Of a stretch of DNA of 15,219 nucleotides, positions 12,826 through 15,219 are shown piece by piece. Source of the stretch: Bacilli bacterium (GTDB taxonomy: Bacteria; Bacillota_I; Bacilli_A; RFN20; CAG-826); NCBI GenBank assembly GCA_017617775.1, contig JAFZVO010000118.1, positions 1 to 15,219 on the forward strand, read 5' to 3'. A program made the position numbers and the translations under genes. Numbering within the stretch: the first letter of the stretch is position 1; each line of letters starts with the position of its first letter. The notes beneath the pieces are model-generated. The model was not told where the DNA came from and ran no database searches. It saw only the letters and a program-made list of their open reading frames with translations.

Positions 12826-15219
12826 ATGAAGAACAAAACTCTCTCATGCATCTCGTTGCTGCTCTTGTTTTCTCTTGCGGCTTGTGGCGGTTCCACAGTA
12901 AATGGGTCCGTTAACGGCGACGACAATAATGATGACAATGAGAATGGCAACAATGATGCCGGTAACAATCAGACAAGCGCGAATGGCAACGCTGATTTCA
13001 GTTACATCACCTATGAAGAAGACGGCAGAGAATGGATCGACAATGGTCCAGCTAAAGCTAAGGAGACGTTTGAGCCCGAAGTTTTAAGCCCAATTTCAAC
13101 TGTCCAAGTCTTCTGCCCTACAACTTATTCTTATGTTTACGCATGGACAGGCGCTGGTAACACATCATCCGAGAAATTCCTCGGCAACTGGCCAGGCACC
13201 AAGCTCAATGATTACAACTCTCGTTGGAAAACTTTTAGTTTCCCAGCTGATAAGCTATCTTTCAAATTGATTTTTAACACTCCAGGACAAACCGCTGACT
13301 TATCACTCGATGGCGCGGGTCACTACTGGCTCGTCAATGGTGCTTTAACCAAGACCGATACAGAGCCTGAACAAAGTTCAGGAAGCGGCACTGTCGATTG
13401 GAATCCAAAAGCCACTAATATCTACATTGATAGCAAGGATTACACACAACCAAGCAAGATTGTTAAACCTGCTAAAACCACTGTGGATTCCGCTAAGGAT
13501 TATTCCGAACTCCCTGTCGTCAAAAACTGGAATAAAACCTCTGTTATTAACAAATATAAAGGTAGTCGTGATGACTTCCGTGATGAAAGCATTTATTTCA
13601 CCATCACCACTCGTTTCTATGATGGCGATGCGAAGAACAACACCCACTGTTGGGATGCCAAGCAAGACGCCGCCAGTGATCCAAACTGGAGAGGCGACTT
13701 TAAAGGCTTAATCGAGAAGATGGACTACATTAAAGCCCAAGGCTTCACTGCCATCTGGATTACCCCTGTCGTGAAGAATGCATCCGGCTTTGATTACCAT
13801 GGCTATCACGCGATTAACTTCAAAGAAGTTGACCCTCGTTACGAATCCGAGGACGTCTCCTTCCAAACTGTCATCAATGAAGCCCATAAACGCGATATGA
13901 AGATCGTTCTCGATATCGTCCTCAACCACACTGGTAACTTCGGCGAAGAAAACCTCTTCCCAATGTTTTACTATGATGTCAAAAACAACACGACGATGAA
14001 AGCGATGACGAGAAATAGAACTACCTATGGAAAACTCAAAGATGATTATGATACATCCACTAATCCATATGGTTTACGTATCGACGCGATGAAAGAAGAT
14101 GCGAATGATACTGAACATATCTATCACCATGAGAAGACGATGGCATATGAGCAATATGTTGAACAAACTGGCCAGATGGCGGGTGACTGTGTTGACCTCA
14201 ACACTGAAAATCCTACTGTTGCTAACTATCTCGTTGAAGCCTACGCCAAATTCATTCACATGGGTGTTGATGCCTTCCGTATCGATACAGTGAAACACAT
14301 CTCTCGTCTATCCTTTAATAAATATTATTTACCAGCTTTCCAAGCTATTGCTACTAAATGTGGCAATCCAAACTTCTTCATGTTTGGTGAAGTCTGCACT
14401 CGTGTCAGAGAAGTCTGGAATCACAATAACCCTGCTGACTCCGCTCCATTCTATACTTGGAAAGAGAACAAGGATTACTCCTGGGGCAATCGTGTGACCA
14501 ATGAAGCTTCCACTTTACAAAACTGGAACGACAACACTGATCCAGGTAGCCAACCAACTTCTAGTAACGCCTACTTGAATAACGGTCTTACATACCACAC
14601 TCCTGATCGTTCTAAAGCCAGTGGCATGGGTGTCATCGACTTCCCAATGCACTGGAACTTTGAAAGCGCGCAAAACGCCTTCAACGTCGCCGTGGGTAAT
14701 GACCAATATTACAATGACTCAACATATAATGTTGTCTATGTTGATTCTCACGACTATGGCCCAGACGGTATCCAAAAAGTGAGATTCAATATGGGGGCGA
14801 ATGCTTGGAAAGAAAACATGTCCTTAATGTTTACATTCCGCGGTATTCCATGTATCTACTACGGCAGTGAGATCGAGTTCCAAGCCGGTAAGACAATTGA
14901 TGAAGGACCAAATATCGCTTTAGCGGATTCTGGTAGAGCTTACTTTGGTGATAACATCACTGGTAATGTTAACGTCTCGGGATTTGGTAAATACTCAGGT
15001 GCTACTGGTAAGATGGCCACTACTCTTAACAGCACTCTTTCTAAGCACTTACAAAAACTCAATCAAGCAAGATTATCCTGTATCGCTTTAAGAAGAGGCC
15101 AATACACGAATAGCAACTTCTCTGGCAATGGTATCGGGTTCACAAGAAGATATACTTCTGGTGGCACTGATTCCATCGCCTGTGTTGTCATCTCTGGTAG
15201 CGGTTCCTTCAGCGGTTTA
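12826..15219 (+). CDS. Alpha-amylase lipoprotein with CBM26-like starch-binding module (3' end beyond window)
   Basis: The first 798 residues are visible and the frame is still open at the window end. It should cut starch on the cell surface. A lipoprotein signal peptide ends in lipobox LAAC (C20 lipidated). An Asn/Asp/Gly-rich spacer follows (about 21-57). A starch-binding module resembling CBM26 lies at about 93-172 (YVYAW, NWPGTKLND, KLIFNTPGQTADL, GHYWLVNG). A GH13 catalytic domain starts near 253. It has region I DIVLNHT (363-369), region V VDLN (456-459), region II DAFRID with nucleophile D487, region III FGEV with acid/base E522 and region IV VDSHD with D643, so all three catalytic residues are present. 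IPCIYYGSE (674-682) is also typical. I do not assign a GH13 subfamily. The ATG has an AAAGAGG Shine-Dalgarno 7 nt upstream. It is the only plus-strand gene and appears to use more C-ending codons (AAC, TTC, ATC) than its neighbours, perhaps reflecting high expression. Confidence 0.93.
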   Translation, partial: MKNKTLSCISLLLLFSLAACGGSTVNGSVNGDDNNDDNENGNNDAGNNQTSANGNADFSYITYEEDGREWIDNGPAKAKETFEPEVLSPISTVQVFCPTTYSYVYAWTGAGNTSSEKFLGNWPGTKLNDYNSRWKTFSFPADKLSFKLIFNTPGQTADLSLDGAGHYWLVNGALTKTDTEPEQSSGSGTVDWNPKATNIYIDSKDYTQPSKIVKPAKTTVDSAKDYSELPVVKNWNKTSVINKYKGSRDDFRDESIYFTITTRFYDGDAKNNTHCWDAKQDAASDPNWRGDFKGLIEKMDYIKAQGFTAIWITPVVKNASGFDYHGYHAINFKEVDPRYESEDVSFQTVINEAHKRDMKIVLDIVLNHTGNFGEENLFPMFYYDVKNNTTMKAMTRNRTTYGKLKDDYDTSTNPYGLRIDAMKEDANDTEHIYHHEKTMAYEQYVEQTGQMAGDCVDLNTENPTVANYLVEAYAKFIHMGVDAFRIDTVKHISRLSFNKYYLPAFQAIATKCGNPNFFMFGEVCTRVREVWNHNNPADSAPFYTWKENKDYSWGNRVTNEASTLQNWNDNTDPGSQPTSSNAYLNNGLTYHTPDRSKASGMGVIDFPMHWNFESAQNAFNVAVGNDQYYNDSTYNVVYVDSHDYGPDGIQKVRFNMGANAWKENMSLMFTFRGIPCIYYGSEIEFQAGKTIDEGPNIALADSGRAYFGDNITGNVNVSGFGKYSGATGKMATTLNSTLSKHLQKLNQARLSCIALRRGQYTNSNFSGNGIGFTRRYTSGGTDSIACVVISGSGSFSGL

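Noticed and set aside
12895..12998. Possible frameshift or assembly error in the Asn/Asp-rich start of the amylase
   Set aside because: The frame is continuous from the lipobox through the spacer into the starch-binding module, and such spacers are usual in lipid-anchored enzymes.
13378..14706. Several minus-strand open frames of 63-95 residues opposite the amylase gene
   Set aside because: All are antisense to a clear GH13 frame with intact catalytic motifs and show no protein family features.

Overview
The window comes from an AT-rich, low-GC Gram-positive bacterium, most likely a gut-associated member of the Bacilli/Erysipelotrichia/RF39 side of the Bacillota. This is inferred from the gene set (RNase J, SpoIIIE/FtsK, PNPase, AmyX-type pullulanase, a CBM26-like amylase lipoprotein), sigma-A-type promoters and strong Shine-Dalgarno sites. 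Trp is read from TGG and no in-frame TGA is needed, so the standard bacterial code applies and a Mycoplasma-type code is excluded. No RNA genes, IS elements, CRISPR arrays or phage genes were found. The genes are tightly packed; the longest gap is the 160 bp divergent region 12666-12825.

Layout. Everything from 22 to 12665 lies on the minus strand. In transcription order it is: pnp (PNPase) with its own terminator; a three-gene glycerol-3-phosphate-dehydrogenase-like operon (glpA, FAD/NAD oxidoreductase, DUF1667 protein) whose genes overlap by 8 nt each; an RNase J-family gene with its own extended -10 promoter and a terminator with a UUCG loop; then ftsK/spoIIIE, pulA and plsC as a tight operon. 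On the plus strand a divergent gene starts at 12826. It encodes a lipid-anchored alpha-amylase with an N-terminal starch-binding module and runs off the window end.

How the genes work together. The surface amylase would cut starch outside the cell. The signal-peptide-less pullulanase would debranch imported alpha-glucans or glycogen inside. PNPase and the RNase J paralogue belong to RNA turnover, and the order pnp...rnj-ftsK recalls pnpA...rnjB-spoIIIE of Bacillus subtilis. The glp trio would oxidise glycerol-3-phosphate, and PlsC feeds phospholipid synthesis.

Main points of interest. (1) The RNase J paralogue keeps the residues for one metal site but has lost those for the other, so it looks like a J2-type, poorly active or structural subunit. 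(2) ftsK and glpA have near-consensus promoters whose predicted start points fall at the ATG, with no Shine-Dalgarno site, implying leaderless mRNAs; pnp may have a leaderless alternative start. (3) A perfect 14-bp palindrome overlaps the -35 box of the glp operon and is a good operator candidate. I found no clear sign of a wholly new multi-gene system here.
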